Shown: piece by piece, positions 1 to 9,293 of the stretch
Position numbering within the stretch: position 1 is the first letter of the stretch
How the letters are laid out: the number at the start of each line of letters is the position of its first letter
DNA from: an uncultured bacterium
Lineage (GTDB): Bacteria; Planctomycetota; JAJSAM01; JAJVHW01
Direction: 5' to 3'
Assembly: GCA_937996235.1 (NCBI GenBank)
Contig: CALKVK010000030.1
Span: 186,001 to 250,000, forward strand
Length of the DNA stretch: 64,000 bases
Made by a program: the position numbers and the translations under genes
Notes under the pieces: generated by a model
What the model saw: only the letters and a program-made list of their open reading frames with translations
Told to the model about the DNA's origin: nothing
Database searches by the model: none

Positions 1-489
1 CTCCGAGCCGCGCGAACTCGTGACGCCGAGGAGCTGCCGCGCCCGCTCGATGCCGGTCGTGTTGAGCATGTACTCGCCCCGCCGCTCGGTCCCGAGGATC
101 AGGTTGTGGTCGCGCTTGAGCGTGCCCAGGATCTGGAGCAGGCTCTTCGGCTCCGGCATGCCGACGTCCTCGAACGCGCGCCGGATGTCCTCCGACGTGA
201 AGATGAACTTCTTGAACGACCGCATCCAGAGCGCGAACACCAGGATGCTGTCCTGCATCGTGAGCTTCATGCCGTCCGGCACGTGGCGCGCGAACCAGGT
301 CGCGAGGTCGGGCGGCTGATGTGCGCTCGCGCCGTTCGTGGCGGCCGCGCGCGTCGCGGCGGACTTGCCCGCCGTGCGCTCGACGAACGGCAGGAAGGTC
401 GCGAGGTGGCGCCGCACGAACGCCTCGCTGCCGGTGAGCTCGAAGGAGACGCCCCCCGAGACGAATCGGAATGTCGTCGATGACGTCAT
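1..489 (-). CDS. Hypothetical protein, C-terminus cut by window edge
   Basis: An open frame of 163 codons starts at ATG 489 (MTSSTTFRFV) and runs off the left edge with no stop. Residues about 1-45 look like a small beta-rich segment (FRFVSGGVSFELTG). Residues about 65-155 are helical (LATWFARHVPDGMKL; FTSEDIRRAFEDVGM; LLQILGTLKRDHNLI), as in a winged-helix-like module that reads out into GTERRGEYMLNTTGIERA. I do not recognise the family. It is divergent from tldD, with about 210 bp between the two starts. Codon choice is strongly GC3-biased, which supports it as real; overlapping forward-strand frames are shadows. Confidence 0.6.
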   Translation of the reverse strand, partial: MTSSTTFRFVSGGVSFELTGSEAFVRRHLATFLPFVERTAGKSAATRAAATNGASAHQPPDLATWFARHVPDGMKLTMQDSILVFALWMRSFKKFIFTSEDIRRAFEDVGMPEPKSLLQILGTLKRDHNLILGTERRGEYMLNTTGIERARQLLGVTSSRGSE

Positions 490-699
490 GGGTTCGATCG
501 AGGGAGTGCCCCCGCGTGTCCTTCCCGAGTCCACCCTCGAGGGGCCCCAACGTAACACCCCGTCCGCCGCGGTCCCACTCCCATCCCCCCGGTCCGCGAC
601 GCGCCCGCGGGCGGTCCGGGCGGGCGGCAATCACTGGTCAGAGCCCCCGCGGACGCCGAGACTCGGCGCCGCGCCGCGTGCCCGGCGCCGGAGGTCCTG
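490..699. other. Divergent intergenic region upstream of tldD
   Basis: A 210-bp gap between two divergent genes, so it should hold both promoters. It is rich in C and G runs (for example ggggcccc near 541). I see no convincing -35/-10 pair. The only clear signal is the GGAG ribosome binding site just before 700. Confidence 0.4.
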
Positions 700-2112
700 A
701 TGCTCGAGCGCCACCCGTGGGACGGGACCGATCCGGCCGCGCTCGGCCGCGTGCTCGCCGTCGCCCTCGGCAGGGGCGGCGACCTCGCCGACGTCTTCGT
801 CGAAGAGCGCTCCGAGGCACGGCTCGTGCTCGACGACGGCATCGTGCGCTCCGCCTCCGCGGGCACGGTCGGCGGCACGGGCGTCCGTGTCCTCTCCGGG
901 GAGCGGACCGGCTACGCGTTCACCGAGGAGCGCGCCGAGCGCGCGGTCCTCGACGCCGCGCGCACCGCCGCGGCGATCGCCGACGACCCGCGCGACGTCG
1001 CCCCCGTCCGCGTCACGCGCGGCCGCCGCCGCGACCTGTACCGCGCGCCTGAGCCCGGCGACGCGTACAGCCCCTCGCAGCGCATCGCGCTCGTGCGGCG
1101 TGCGTACGAAGCCGCCCGCGCCGTCGATCCGCGCATCGTGCACTGTGTCGTCACCCTCGAGGAGCAGGTGCGGCGCATCACGATCGCGTCGTCCGTCGGC
1201 GTCGTGGTCGACGACGTCCAGCCGATGACGTCGCTCCGCGTCCGCTGCGTGGCGGAGGAGGGCGGCGTGCGCACCACCGGGAACGCTGCGTGGAGCGCCC
1301 GGCGCGCCCTCGCGGACCTCGACGCGACGCTGCCCGAGGACGAGGCGCGCAGCGCCGCCCTGCAGGCGGTCGGCAACCTCGCCGCACGCCCGGCGCCGAG
1401 CGGGGCGTTCCCGGTCGTCCTCGGCAACGCCTGGAGCGGCGTGCTGCTGCACGAGGCCGTCGGCCACGGCCTCGAGGCCGACTTCAACCGCAAGGGTCTC
1501 TCCCGCTACTCCGGGCAGATCGGCGAGCGCGTCGCGTCGCCGCTCGTCACCGTCATCGACGACGGCACGCGCGCCGGCTCCCGCGGCAGTCTCAACGTGG
1601 ACGACGAGGGCCACGTCTCAGGGCGCAGCGTGCTGATCGAGAACGGCATCCTGCGCGGCTACCTGCACGACCGGCTGTCCGCACGCGTCATGGGCGCTGA
1701 GCCGACGGGCAACGGCCGCCGCGAGAGCTACGCGTGCGTGCCCATGCCCCGCATGACCGACACGCTCATGCCCGCCGGCGGTCACGATCCCGAGGAGATC
1801 ATCCGCTCCGTCGAGCGCGGGGTCTACGCCGTCCGCTTCGGCGGCGGCCAGGTCGAGATCGGGAAGGGCGACTTCGTCTTCGCCGCGACCGAGGCGTACC
1901 TGATCGAGGGCGGCCGCGTGACGGCGCCGCTGCGCGACGTGACGCTGATCGGCAACGGCCCCGAGGTGATGTCGCGCGTCACGATGGTCGGCACCGACTT
2001 CGGCTTCTCCGACTCGGCCTGGATGTGCGGCAAGGACGGCCAGTCCGTGCCCGTGGGCGTCGGCATGCCGACCGTGAAGATCTCGAGCCTGACCGTCGGC
2101 GGTGGCGCGTGA
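700..2112 (+). CDS. tldD: TldD-family zinc metalloprotease subunit
   Basis: Predicted 470-aa TldD protein. The zinc motif HEAVGH (H251, E252, H256) lies in VLLHEAVGHGLEAD, and a late cysteine in SAWMCGKDGQ is the usual third ligand region. TldD and its partner PmbA/TldE form a cytoplasmic heterodimer that degrades or trims small, often modified or unfolded peptides; TldD carries the catalytic metal. Start ATG 700 has GGAG six bases upstream. It is the first gene of a run of four genes that overlap by 4 bp each. Length fits the family. Confidence 0.93.
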   Translation: MLERHPWDGTDPAALGRVLAVALGRGGDLADVFVEERSEARLVLDDGIVRSASAGTVGGTGVRVLSGERTGYAFTEERAERAVLDAARTAAAIADDPRDVAPVRVTRGRRRDLYRAPEPGDAYSPSQRIALVRRAYEAARAVDPRIVHCVVTLEEQVRRITIASSVGVVVDDVQPMTSLRVRCVAEEGGVRTTGNAAWSARRALADLDATLPEDEARSAALQAVGNLAARPAPSGAFPVVLGNAWSGVLLHEAVGHGLEADFNRKGLSRYSGQIGERVASPLVTVIDDGTRAGSRGSLNVDDEGHVSGRSVLIENGILRGYLHDRLSARVMGAEPTGNGRRESYACVPMPRMTDTLMPAGGHDPEEIIRSVERGVYAVRFGGGQVEIGKGDFVFAATEAYLIEGGRVTAPLRDVTLIGNGPEVMSRVTMVGTDFGFSDSAWMCGKDGQSVPVGVGMPTVKISSLTVGGGA

Positions 2113-3452
2113 GCGGCGACGACGTCGTCGACGCGGCCGTCGCGGCGGCGCTCGCTGCGGGGGCCTCCGCGGCCGACGCCGTGCTCGTCGAGGACGACGG
2201 CGCGAGCGTCGCCGTGCGCGACGGCGTCGTCGAGCGCGTCGAGCGCCACGGCTCGCGCGGCCTCGGCGTGCGCGCGTTCTGCGGCACGCGCGTCGGGATC
2301 GCCTACACGAACACGATCGACCCGGAGGCGGCGCGCCGTACGGCCCGCGAGGCCGTCGCGATCGCCGAGATCTCCGCCGAGGACCCTGCCGCGGGACTGC
2401 CGGAGACGGCCGAGCTCGGCGCGCTCGAGATCGACCTCGACACCGTCGATCCGGGCGCGGCCGGGCGCGACGTCGCCGTCTGGATCGACCTCGCGACGCG
2501 CGCGGAGGCGGCCGCGCGCGCGGAGCCGCGCATCGAGCGCAGCGAGGGCGCGCGCGCCGGCGGTGGCCGGCGCACGTTCACCCTCGCGAACAGCGCGGGC
2601 TTCCACGACGCGCGCGCGGTGACCTCGGCGCACGTCCACGTCGCCGTCTTCGCGACGGGGGACGGCGGCGAGCGGCAGCGCGACCTCTGGTTCGACGCCG
2701 CGGTGCACCTCGCCGATCTCGCGTCGCCGGAGGACGTGGGCCGCGAGGCCGCACGGCGCGCCGTGCGCCGCTGCGGGTTCCGCAAGCCGCCGAGCGGCGC
2801 GGTGCCCGTCGTCTTCTCGCCCCTCGTCGCGTGCGATTTCGCGGGCACGCTCGTGGCGGCGCTCTCCGCCGCCGCGGTCTACGCGCGCGGCACGTTCCTC
2901 GCCGACGCGCTCGGCGAGACCGTCGGCTCCGCGGCGCTCTCGCTCGACGACGACCCGACGCTGCCGCGGCGCAGCGGCAGCCGCGCGTTCGACGGCGAGG
3001 GCGTCCGCGCGCGAAGGACGCCGCTCCTCGAGGCGGGCCGCGTGACGTCGTGGCTCGCCGACGCGTACGCCGCGCGGCGCGCCGGCTGCGCGTCGACCGG
3101 CGCCGCCGGCCGCAGCTTCGACGGCGCGCCGCGCGTCGGTCCCTCGAACTTCGTCCTCGCCGCGGGGTCGCGGCCGCCGGCCGATGTCCTCGCCGACATT
3201 CCCTCCGGGCTCTACGTGACCGAGCTCTTCGGCATGGGGGTCAACCTGGCGTCCGGCGCGTGGAGCCGTGGCGGAGCGGGACTCTGGATCGAGCGCGGCG
3301 AGCTGACGCACGCCGTGCAGGAGTTCACCGTCGCCGGCGACCTGCGGACGATGCTCCGCGGCGTGCGCGAGGTCGCGTCGGACCTCACGTGGTTCGGGCG
3401 CTCCGCGGCGCCGACGCTCGTCCTCGACGGACTCACGGTGTCGGCGGGATGA
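2109..3452 (+). CDS. pmbA: PmbA/TldE-family protease partner subunit
   Basis: 447-aa second member of the TldD/PmbA family. It begins at GTG 2109, which overlaps the tldD stop as GTGA. N-terminal residues (AADAVLVEDDGASVAVRDG; ERHGSRGLGVRAFCG) match the family's N-terminal domain. The zinc HExxxH motif is absent, as in PmbA, which supplies structure rather than metal. The C-terminus (TELFGMGVNLASGAWSRGG) fits the family. Translational coupling with tldD suggests an equimolar complex. The substrate cannot be read from the neighbours, which are glycosyltransferases rather than a peptide-antibiotic cluster. Confidence 0.9.
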   Translation: MSGDDVVDAAVAAALAAGASAADAVLVEDDGASVAVRDGVVERVERHGSRGLGVRAFCGTRVGIAYTNTIDPEAARRTAREAVAIAEISAEDPAAGLPETAELGALEIDLDTVDPGAAGRDVAVWIDLATRAEAAARAEPRIERSEGARAGGGRRTFTLANSAGFHDARAVTSAHVHVAVFATGDGGERQRDLWFDAAVHLADLASPEDVGREAARRAVRRCGFRKPPSGAVPVVFSPLVACDFAGTLVAALSAAAVYARGTFLADALGETVGSAALSLDDDPTLPRRSGSRAFDGEGVRARRTPLLEAGRVTSWLADAYAARRAGCASTGAAGRSFDGAPRVGPSNFVLAAGSRPPADVLADIPSGLYVTELFGMGVNLASGAWSRGGAGLWIERGELTHAVQEFTVAGDLRTMLRGVREVASDLTWFGRSAAPTLVLDGLTVSAG

Positions 3453-4207
3453 GCGCGTCCGGACCGGCCGACCCGGAGCTGAGCGTGGTCGTCCCCGTCT
3501 TCAACGAGGAGGGCTCGCTCGACGCGCTCTATGCCGAGCTGCAGCCGGTCGTCGCGCGCGTCGCGCCTTCGCACGAGTTCGTCTTCGTGGACGACGGCTC
3601 GCGCGACCGCAGCCCGGAGATCCTCGCGCGCCTCGCGGCCGCGGATCCGCACGTCCGCATCGTGCGCCTCGACCGCAACCACGGCCTCTCGTCGGCGCTG
3701 CACTGCGGCTTCCACCGCGCGCGCGGCGCGATCGTGGCGACGCTCGACAGCGACCTGCAGAACGACCCGTCGGACCTGCCGAAGCTCGTCGACGAGGTGC
3801 GCTCCGGCCGCGCCGACATGGCATGCGGCTGGCGCCGCGACCGCATCGACCCGTTCGTGAAGAAGGTCTCGTCGCGCATCGCGAACGCGTGGCGCAACAG
3901 CCGCACGGGGGAGTCCGTGCACGACATCACGTGCCCTCTCAAGGCGTTCCGCCGCGAGGTGCGCGACGTGTTCCTGCCCTTCGACGGCATGCACCGCTTC
4001 CTGCCGACGCTCGCGCGCATGGCGGGGCACCGCGTGGTCGAGATCCCCGTCGGGCACCGCGCGCGCGTGCACGGCTCGTCGAAGTACGGCGTGTGGAACC
4101 GCCTCTTCCGCGGCATGAAGGACCTGCGCGCGGTGCGCTGGATGCAGGAGCGTCGCATGACCTACCGCGCGACCGAGCTGACCGACCGCGGGGGCGACGG
4201 CGGGTGA
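3449..4207 (+). CDS. GT2 family glycosyltransferase (DPM-synthase/ArnC type)
   Basis: 252-aa GT-A fold enzyme that starts at ATG 3449 inside the pmbA stop (ATGA). N-terminal LSVVVPVFNEEGSLDAL and FVFVDDGSRDRSPEIL are the nucleotide-sugar binding strands, and LDSDLQNDP holds the DxD metal site. The family usually moves a sugar from a nucleotide donor to a polyprenyl phosphate at the cytoplasmic face of the membrane. No C-terminal membrane helices are present, unlike ArnC/GtrB, so it resembles the soluble DPM1 form. The next gene, a GT87-like membrane enzyme that would use a lipid-linked sugar, is its likely functional partner. Confidence 0.88.
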   Translation: MSASGPADPELSVVVPVFNEEGSLDALYAELQPVVARVAPSHEFVFVDDGSRDRSPEILARLAAADPHVRIVRLDRNHGLSSALHCGFHRARGAIVATLDSDLQNDPSDLPKLVDEVRSGRADMACGWRRDRIDPFVKKVSSRIANAWRNSRTGESVHDITCPLKAFRREVRDVFLPFDGMHRFLPTLARMAGHRVVEIPVGHRARVHGSSKYGVWNRLFRGMKDLRAVRWMQERRMTYRATELTDRGGDGG

Positions 4208-5562
4208 GCCGCCGTACGCTCGCGGCCGTCCTCGTCGTGCTCGCGGCGGCGCTGGTCGGCGCGCTGCGGAGCTCCGCGACCGAGCTCCCCGGCGACTTCC
4301 TCCGCTACCACCGCGCCGGGCGCATGGTCGTGCGCGGCGACGCCGCGCACCTCTACGACGTGCAGTGGCTGCGCGCGCAGCGCGTCTACGCGGAGGAGCG
4401 CGCGGCCGAGAAGGCGGAGCGGGGCGCCGACGCCGACCCGTACGCCGAGTACGAGTTCAAGTACGTGCCCGCGATGGCCTGCCTGATGGCCCCGCTCGGC
4501 GCGCTGCACCCGCGCACTGCCGTCGTGCTCTGGGGCGCGTGGAACGCCGCGCTGCTCGCGCTGCTCGTGATCGCGTCGTGGCGCGCCGCCGCCCTGCTCG
4601 ACGTCCCGCGCGTCTGGCTGCTCGTTCCGCTCGCCGTGCTCGCGCGCTCGATCAACGACAACCAGAACCTCGGCCAGCTCAACCCGAGCGCGATCGTGCC
4701 GGCGACGCTCGGGCTCCTGCTCGTCGCGCGCCGCCGCGACGTCGCGGGCGGGGCGCTCCTCGCGTGGGGCGCGGTCGTCAAGTACATGCCCGTGTTCCTG
4801 CTGCCGTGGCTGCTCTGGAAGCGCTGCTGGCGCGCCGCGGCGACGTGCGTCGTGGGCATCGTCGTGCTCGCCGCGGGGCTGCCGGCGCTGGTCTTCGGGC
4901 CGCGGGCGGCGCTCGAACTCCATCGCACGTACGTCGACGTGCGCGCGCACCACTTCACGTCGTCCACGTCGCCGGACCTGCCGGGCCACTCGATCAAGTC
5001 GTTCCTCTACCGCGTGTTCGGGACGACGCACTACAAGACGGGCGCCGGTCCGAAGGCCGTCGACATCGACGTGAGCCTCGTGCACCTGCCCCCGCCCCTC
5101 CTGCAGTGGGGCACGCTCGCGCTCGCGGCGCTCGTCCTCGCGTGGGTGCTGCGCCGCAGCGGGCGCGCGCTGCGCCCGGCGTCGGACCCCGGCTCGGCGC
5201 TCGAGCACGGGCTCGCGCTCGCGTGGCTGCTCCTCGCGTCGCCCGAGGCGCGCGCGCCGCACTTCCTCTACGAGACGCTGCTCGCGTGCGCGGCGGTCGC
5301 GCTGCTCGTGCGCGCGTGGCGGACGCCCGCGCCGCGGCCGCGCGCGCTCGTCGTCGCGACGGTCTGCGCCGTGCTGTGGGCCGTCCTCCACAACCTGGAC
5401 ACCAGCAAGCTCGGGCGCTTCGGGAACACCGCGTCCGCGCTGTGCGCGCTCGGCTGGGGAACGGCGGCGCTGATGACCGCCGCCGTGCTCGCCGCGCGCG
5501 TGCTCGCGACGCGCGACGCGCCCGCCGACGCGGCGCCTCTCAGCGGAGCGCCCGCAGCCTGA
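4204..5562 (+). CDS. GT87/DUF2029-like membrane glycosyltransferase
   Basis: 452-aa polytopic membrane protein that starts at GTG 4204 overlapping the previous stop. About ten hydrophobic segments are visible, the first at residues 5-20 (LAAVLVVLAAALVGAL). The loop GDFLRYHRAGRMVVRGDAAHLYD after TM1 is typical of GT-C enzymes of the GT87 (DUF2029) group, which use polyprenyl-phosphate sugars on the outer face of the membrane. Paired with the GT2 gene upstream, this suggests donor synthesis followed by transfer to an envelope glycan or protein. Its last 23 bp overlap the convergent 2H phosphoesterase gene. Confidence 0.8.
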   Translation: MSRRTLAAVLVVLAAALVGALRSSATELPGDFLRYHRAGRMVVRGDAAHLYDVQWLRAQRVYAEERAAEKAERGADADPYAEYEFKYVPAMACLMAPLGALHPRTAVVLWGAWNAALLALLVIASWRAAALLDVPRVWLLVPLAVLARSINDNQNLGQLNPSAIVPATLGLLLVARRRDVAGGALLAWGAVVKYMPVFLLPWLLWKRCWRAAATCVVGIVVLAAGLPALVFGPRAALELHRTYVDVRAHHFTSSTSPDLPGHSIKSFLYRVFGTTHYKTGAGPKAVDIDVSLVHLPPPLLQWGTLALAALVLAWVLRRSGRALRPASDPGSALEHGLALAWLLLASPEARAPHFLYETLLACAAVALLVRAWRTPAPRPRALVVATVCAVLWAVLHNLDTSKLGRFGNTASALCALGWGTAALMTAAVLAARVLATRDAPADAAPLSGAPAA

Positions 5563-6025
5563 CGTCGTGCCAGAGGCCGCGCCGGTCCTCGAGCAGCAGC
5601 GTGAGCGTGTCGACGCGGAACTCCGGCAGCGCGAGGTCGGCGGCGAGCCCGCGCCGCGCGAGCTCGAGTTCCGCCGCGCTCGAGAAGTGACCGATGCGGA
5701 GCGCCGCCGGCGCAGCGGCCGGCGGGGCGAGCGGATCGAGCAGCGCGTCGGCGAGCGCGCGGCGCAGCGCCGCGACCGCGTCGCCGCCCTCGACGAACGC
5801 GAGCCACAGCGTGGTGCCCGTCTCGAACGGCGCGCCGAGGCGCGCGCGAAAGGGGGCCGCGTCGAACGCGTCGAAGCGCTCGAGCACGTCGCGGCGCACC
5901 GGCTCGAACGGCGGGAGCAGCGTGACGTGCGCGGGCAGGCGGTGGAAGCCGGGGTCGTGCAGGCGACGGAACAGCTCGGCCGGGCCGAGCGCTTCCGGGG
6001 GCGGGATCAGCGCGACCTGGAGCAT
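5540..6025 (-). CDS. 2'-5' RNA ligase-like 2H phosphoesterase
   Basis: 161-aa protein with the two signatures of the 2H phosphoesterase superfamily: HVT at H33/T35 in LPAHVTLLPPFEP, and a second H-x-S at H113/S115 in LRIGHFSS. These enzymes open or form 2',3'-cyclic or 2'-5' phosphate bonds in RNA or nucleotides. The second motif uses Ser in place of the more common Thr, which the family tolerates. It lies 19 bp after the GT2 gene at 6045 and probably shares its transcript. Its 3' end overlaps the GT87-like gene tail to tail. Confidence 0.8.
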   Translation of the reverse strand: MLQVALIPPPEALGPAELFRRLHDPGFHRLPAHVTLLPPFEPVRRDVLERFDAFDAAPFRARLGAPFETGTTLWLAFVEGGDAVAALRRALADALLDPLAPPAAAPAALRIGHFSSAAELELARRGLAADLALPEFRVDTLTLLLEDRRGLWHDVRLRALR

Positions 6026-6044
6026 CTCCGCCCGCCGCCGCGCG

Positions 6045-6794
6045 TCACGCCGCCGGCGCGCCGCCCGCGCGCGCGCCGCTGCTGTGCAGGCCGCGCTTCA
6101 GGAAGAGCCCGTAGCGCACGATGCACCACAGCGCCTTCACGCCGTCCTTCCAGCCGATCTTCTTGCCTTCCTCGTAGGTCCGGCCGTCGTAGCCGATGCC
6201 GACCTCGTAGAAGCGCCAGCCGCCCTTCGCGAGCTTCGCCGTGATCTCCGGCTCGAACCCGAAGCGGTCCTGCTCCAGCGCGACGCCGTCGAGGCAGTGA
6301 CGGCGGAACATCTTGTAGCAGGTCTCCATGTCCGTCAGGTTCAGGTTGGTCGTCATGTTGCTCAGCGTCGTGAGCACGCGGTTGCCGACGTAGTGCCAGA
6401 AGTAGAGGACGCGCCCCGCCTCGCCGCCGCGGAAGCGCGAGCCGTACACGACGTCGGCCTTGCCCTCGAGGATCGGTTGGATCAGGCGCCGGAACTCGCG
6501 CGGGTCGTACTCGCGGTCCGCGTCCTGCACCACGATCACGTCGCCCGTCGCGGCCTCGAAGCCCGTGCGGAGCGCGGCGCCCTTGCCGCGGTTGCGCTCG
6601 TGGAGGCAGAGGACGTCGATGCGCCCGCGCAGTTCCTCGAGCCGCGCGCGCGTGCCGTCGGTCGAGCCGTCGTCGACGACGATGACCTCGAAGGCGACAC
6701 CCAGGTCGTCGAGCGCGGCGGCACGCACGCGTTCGATCGAGTCCGCGACCGTCGAGACCTCGTTGTAGGCGGGGATGACGATCGACAGCTTCAT
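6045..6794 (-). CDS. GT2 family glycosyltransferase
   Basis: 249-aa GT-A enzyme. Motifs in order: LSIVIPAYNEVSTV near residue 3, VIVVDDGSTDGTRARL near 37, NRGKGAALRTGFEAA near 68, and VVQDADREYDP carrying the DxD-type metal site near 90. C-terminal part KKIGWKDGVKALWCIVRYGLF is typical of DPM-synthase-like proteins often annotated as polyprenyl-phosphate or glycan-building transferases. No TM segments. It opens a reverse-strand pair with the 2H phosphoesterase. It is about as similar in layout to the GT2 gene at 3449 as distant paralogues are. Confidence 0.87.
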   Translation of the reverse strand: MKLSIVIPAYNEVSTVADSIERVRAAALDDLGVAFEVIVVDDGSTDGTRARLEELRGRIDVLCLHERNRGKGAALRTGFEAATGDVIVVQDADREYDPREFRRLIQPILEGKADVVYGSRFRGGEAGRVLYFWHYVGNRVLTTLSNMTTNLNLTDMETCYKMFRRHCLDGVALEQDRFGFEPEITAKLAKGGWRFYEVGIGYDGRTYEEGKKIGWKDGVKALWCIVRYGLFLKRGLHSSGARAGGAPAA

Positions 6795-6846
6795 GCGGCG
6801 CGCGCGCTCCGCCGACAGTCTGCGGCGGGCGGCGCACCGTGTCGAA

Positions 6847-9090
6847 CTACCGCAAGCCGATCAGGATCCCGCGCTCCTCGCGGACCGCCTCGCCGGGTGT
6901 CGCCCCGAGCAGCACGGAGCCGTCGGCCGAGACCGCGTACCAGGTCGGCAGCGTGGGCCCCGTCACGTCGCCCGCGGCGTCCGGCGTGAACGCGAAGGTC
7001 GCGTCGGGAGGCGTCGCGGCCGTCGTCGCGGCCGCGAGCGACCACGTGATGTCCGCGAGCGGCGGCAGGCCCTCGAGCGTGTAGGTGGCCCGGGTCACCG
7101 GCTCGAACACGAGGGTCGCCGAGCCGGCTCCGTCCAGCGTGAGCTGCGCGATCGCCGGGTCGATGGCGAGGCTCGACCGCGGCGCGAGCGGGTTCTCGAC
7201 CGCGGCGGACAGCCCGAGGCGTGCGACCTCGTAGTCGCCGGCCGAGACGCTCGCGCCGCCGCCCGCAGGGCGCCGCACCGCGACGAGCAGCGTCACGCTG
7301 CCCCCCGCGGACGGCTTGCGCGCCGTCACCAGCACGCCGGCGTCGGCGTTCGCCCAGCCGCGACGCTGCTGCATGTCGCCGAAGACGCCGCCGTCGCCGA
7401 ACACCTGGACCGACTCGACGCCGCCGTCCGCGAACGCGTCGGTCTCGCGCGTGTGGAGCGCCGACGCCGCGTCCGTGTGGTACGTCGTCGTGGTCGTGAA
7501 CGTCGAGCCGGTCCCCAGGAACGCGAGCGTGCCCGCGCCCGCGTCGATGTCGAAGCCGGTGAACGACGAGACGAGCCGCGTCGCGAACGGTTCCGTGCCC
7601 GCACCGGTCAGCTCGACGCCGATCTCGACCGCGGCCCAGCGCCCGGCGAGGTCGGCGAGCGTGGGCGCAGTGCCCGCGCGGACGCCGACCGCGAAGAAGT
7701 CGAACGCGCCGCCGCGACCCGTGAAGGAGATGACGTCGCCGGATGCCGAGACGACGCCCTCGGCCGACGCGCTGCCGCCCTCGATCGGGAAGTCGAACGC
7801 GAAGCGGCCCTCGCGCACCTGCTCCCACAGGAAGTCGATGGACCCGACGAGGCTGCTCGACGTGCCGTCGACATGGTGCGGCGCCACCGACAGGACCTGC
7901 CGGAACACGAGCGGCGCGTCGCCGGACGAGGCCCGTCCGACGCCGTCGGCCCGGAAGGTCCAGTCCTGGTCGAGGACGCCCGCACGCACCTGGCTCTTGT
8001 CCGTGTCCGTGGCGTCGAGCACGTGCGCCACCGCGAACATCTGCACGTGGTACGTGCCGGAAGGAGCACCGAGCGGCGGCGCGAGGCGCCCCGCCTGGAA
8101 GCGCCCGAGCGACGTCACCTCGCCGGAGAGCGTGCCGTTCGGTTCGAGCGTCACGTCCTGCGTCGCCTCCTGCGCGCTGCCGTGCGCCGCGAACAGCGCA
8201 AGGTCGGCGGGCACGCCGCCCGGGGGCAGCGTCACCGGCACGAACACGCGCACGGGCTGGTTGAACGTGAGCGTGAGCGGCAGCAGCGCGATGGCGTCGC
8301 CGAGCGGCTCGTCGCGCCCGCCGACGAAGCCGTCGGCGGCCTCGATGGTGATCCGCTGCTGCCCGGCGAGCGCCTGCGCCGGGATCAGCACGCCGACACC
8401 GCGCAGCGGCGATTCCTCGTCGACGGGGATCACGATGCGCGCGCCGCCGGCGCCGACCAGATCGCCGTTGCGCAGGCGCGGCGGCGGCATCGAGAGCGTG
8501 CCGTTCGAGTTGCCGACCGCCTTCCGCGCGTCCTTCTCCGCCCTCTTGAGAGCGGCCGTGATGTCCTTCTCCGCCGCGACCAGCGCCTTCGCGTGCGCGT
8601 CGTCGCTCGCCGCCGACTCCGCCGCGGCGCGCGCGGCGTTGTAGCGGTCCACGAGCTTCTGCACGCGGCGCACCGCGTTGGCGTCGCTGATGAGGGCGAC
8701 GTGGTCGCCGACCAGCTCGCGCCGCTCGCCGAGTGCGACGATCGCGCGGTGGTACATCGTGTCGAGCGCGTCGCGCATCGGGTCGGCGCGCGTGCCGAGC
8801 TTCTTCGCCGTCTTCGCGGCGACCGAGAGCTCGCCGAAGTCGCTCGCCAGCGTGCGCGCGGGCTTGGCCAGCTTCTTCGCCAGCTTGCCGAGCGCCTTCG
8901 CCTCCTTCTTGTCGTCCTTCCCGGGCGACGGGAGGGCGTCGAGCTCCGCGAGGCGCGTCGTCACGTAGCCCGCCACGGGCTCGGTGATCTCGTCGAGGTG
9001 CGTCTCCTGATACCCGAGTGCGCTGGCGGCGGCGGCGGCCAGCAGCGCGACGACGAGGTGGGGACGGAGCTTCCGGGAACGTACGGGCAT
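6847..9090 (-). CDS. Large secreted protein of unknown function
   Basis: 747-aa protein with a signal peptide (PHLVVALLAAAAASALG, residues about 10-26). A charged helical stretch follows at about 45-150, rich in KKEAKALGKLAKKLAK, then a beta-rich remainder (RLRNGDLVGAGGARIVIPV; SGTYHVQMFAVAHVLDA) with many G/T/D turns. I do not recognise a named domain. I chose ATG 9090 over an upstream ATG at 9114 because GAGGAAG sits five bases before it and the signal peptide then has a normal n-region (MPVRSRKLR). The Lys-rich N-terminus uses AAG codons in an otherwise Arg-rich genome. It is probably a surface or exported protein. Confidence 0.7.
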   Translation of the reverse strand: MPVRSRKLRPHLVVALLAAAAASALGYQETHLDEITEPVAGYVTTRLAELDALPSPGKDDKKEAKALGKLAKKLAKPARTLASDFGELSVAAKTAKKLGTRADPMRDALDTMYHRAIVALGERRELVGDHVALISDANAVRRVQKLVDRYNAARAAAESAASDDAHAKALVAAEKDITAALKRAEKDARKAVGNSNGTLSMPPPRLRNGDLVGAGGARIVIPVDEESPLRGVGVLIPAQALAGQQRITIEAADGFVGGRDEPLGDAIALLPLTLTFNQPVRVFVPVTLPPGGVPADLALFAAHGSAQEATQDVTLEPNGTLSGEVTSLGRFQAGRLAPPLGAPSGTYHVQMFAVAHVLDATDTDKSQVRAGVLDQDWTFRADGVGRASSGDAPLVFRQVLSVAPHHVDGTSSSLVGSIDFLWEQVREGRFAFDFPIEGGSASAEGVVSASGDVISFTGRGGAFDFFAVGVRAGTAPTLADLAGRWAAVEIGVELTGAGTEPFATRLVSSFTGFDIDAGAGTLAFLGTGSTFTTTTTYHTDAASALHTRETDAFADGGVESVQVFGDGGVFGDMQQRRGWANADAGVLVTARKPSAGGSVTLLVAVRRPAGGGASVSAGDYEVARLGLSAAVENPLAPRSSLAIDPAIAQLTLDGAGSATLVFEPVTRATYTLEGLPPLADITWSLAAATTAATPPDATFAFTPDAAGDVTGPTLPTWYAVSADGSVLLGATPGEAVREERGILIGLR

Positions 9091-9293
9091 GGACTTCCTC
9101 GCAGCGTGTCGCACGCGCGCGGCGCGGGTGGACGGGGCCGGTGTCGTGGGTGGTGTACGGGACTCGCGGCTCGCGCGGTGCGCGGGCCGACCCCGATTGT
9201 AGGCGCGGCGCGCGCGCGTGCGCCGAGGTCGGGCTCAGCGGGCGTCGGCGTCCGATGGGCGCAGGCCGCGTGGCCCGACGCGCCGCGCCGTCA
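9091..9293. other. Intergenic spacer, no clear gene
   Basis: About 200 bp between two reverse-strand genes. It should hold the promoter of the secreted protein at 9090. I see only its ribosome binding site (gaggaag) and no convincing terminator or promoter hexamers. Confidence 0.3.

Noticed and set aside
235..238. tRNA or rRNA genes, CRISPR arrays
   Set aside because: No cloverleaf-like TFC loop with matching stems, no rRNA signature and no regularly spaced direct repeats were found in the whole window; the coordinates here are only a placeholder.
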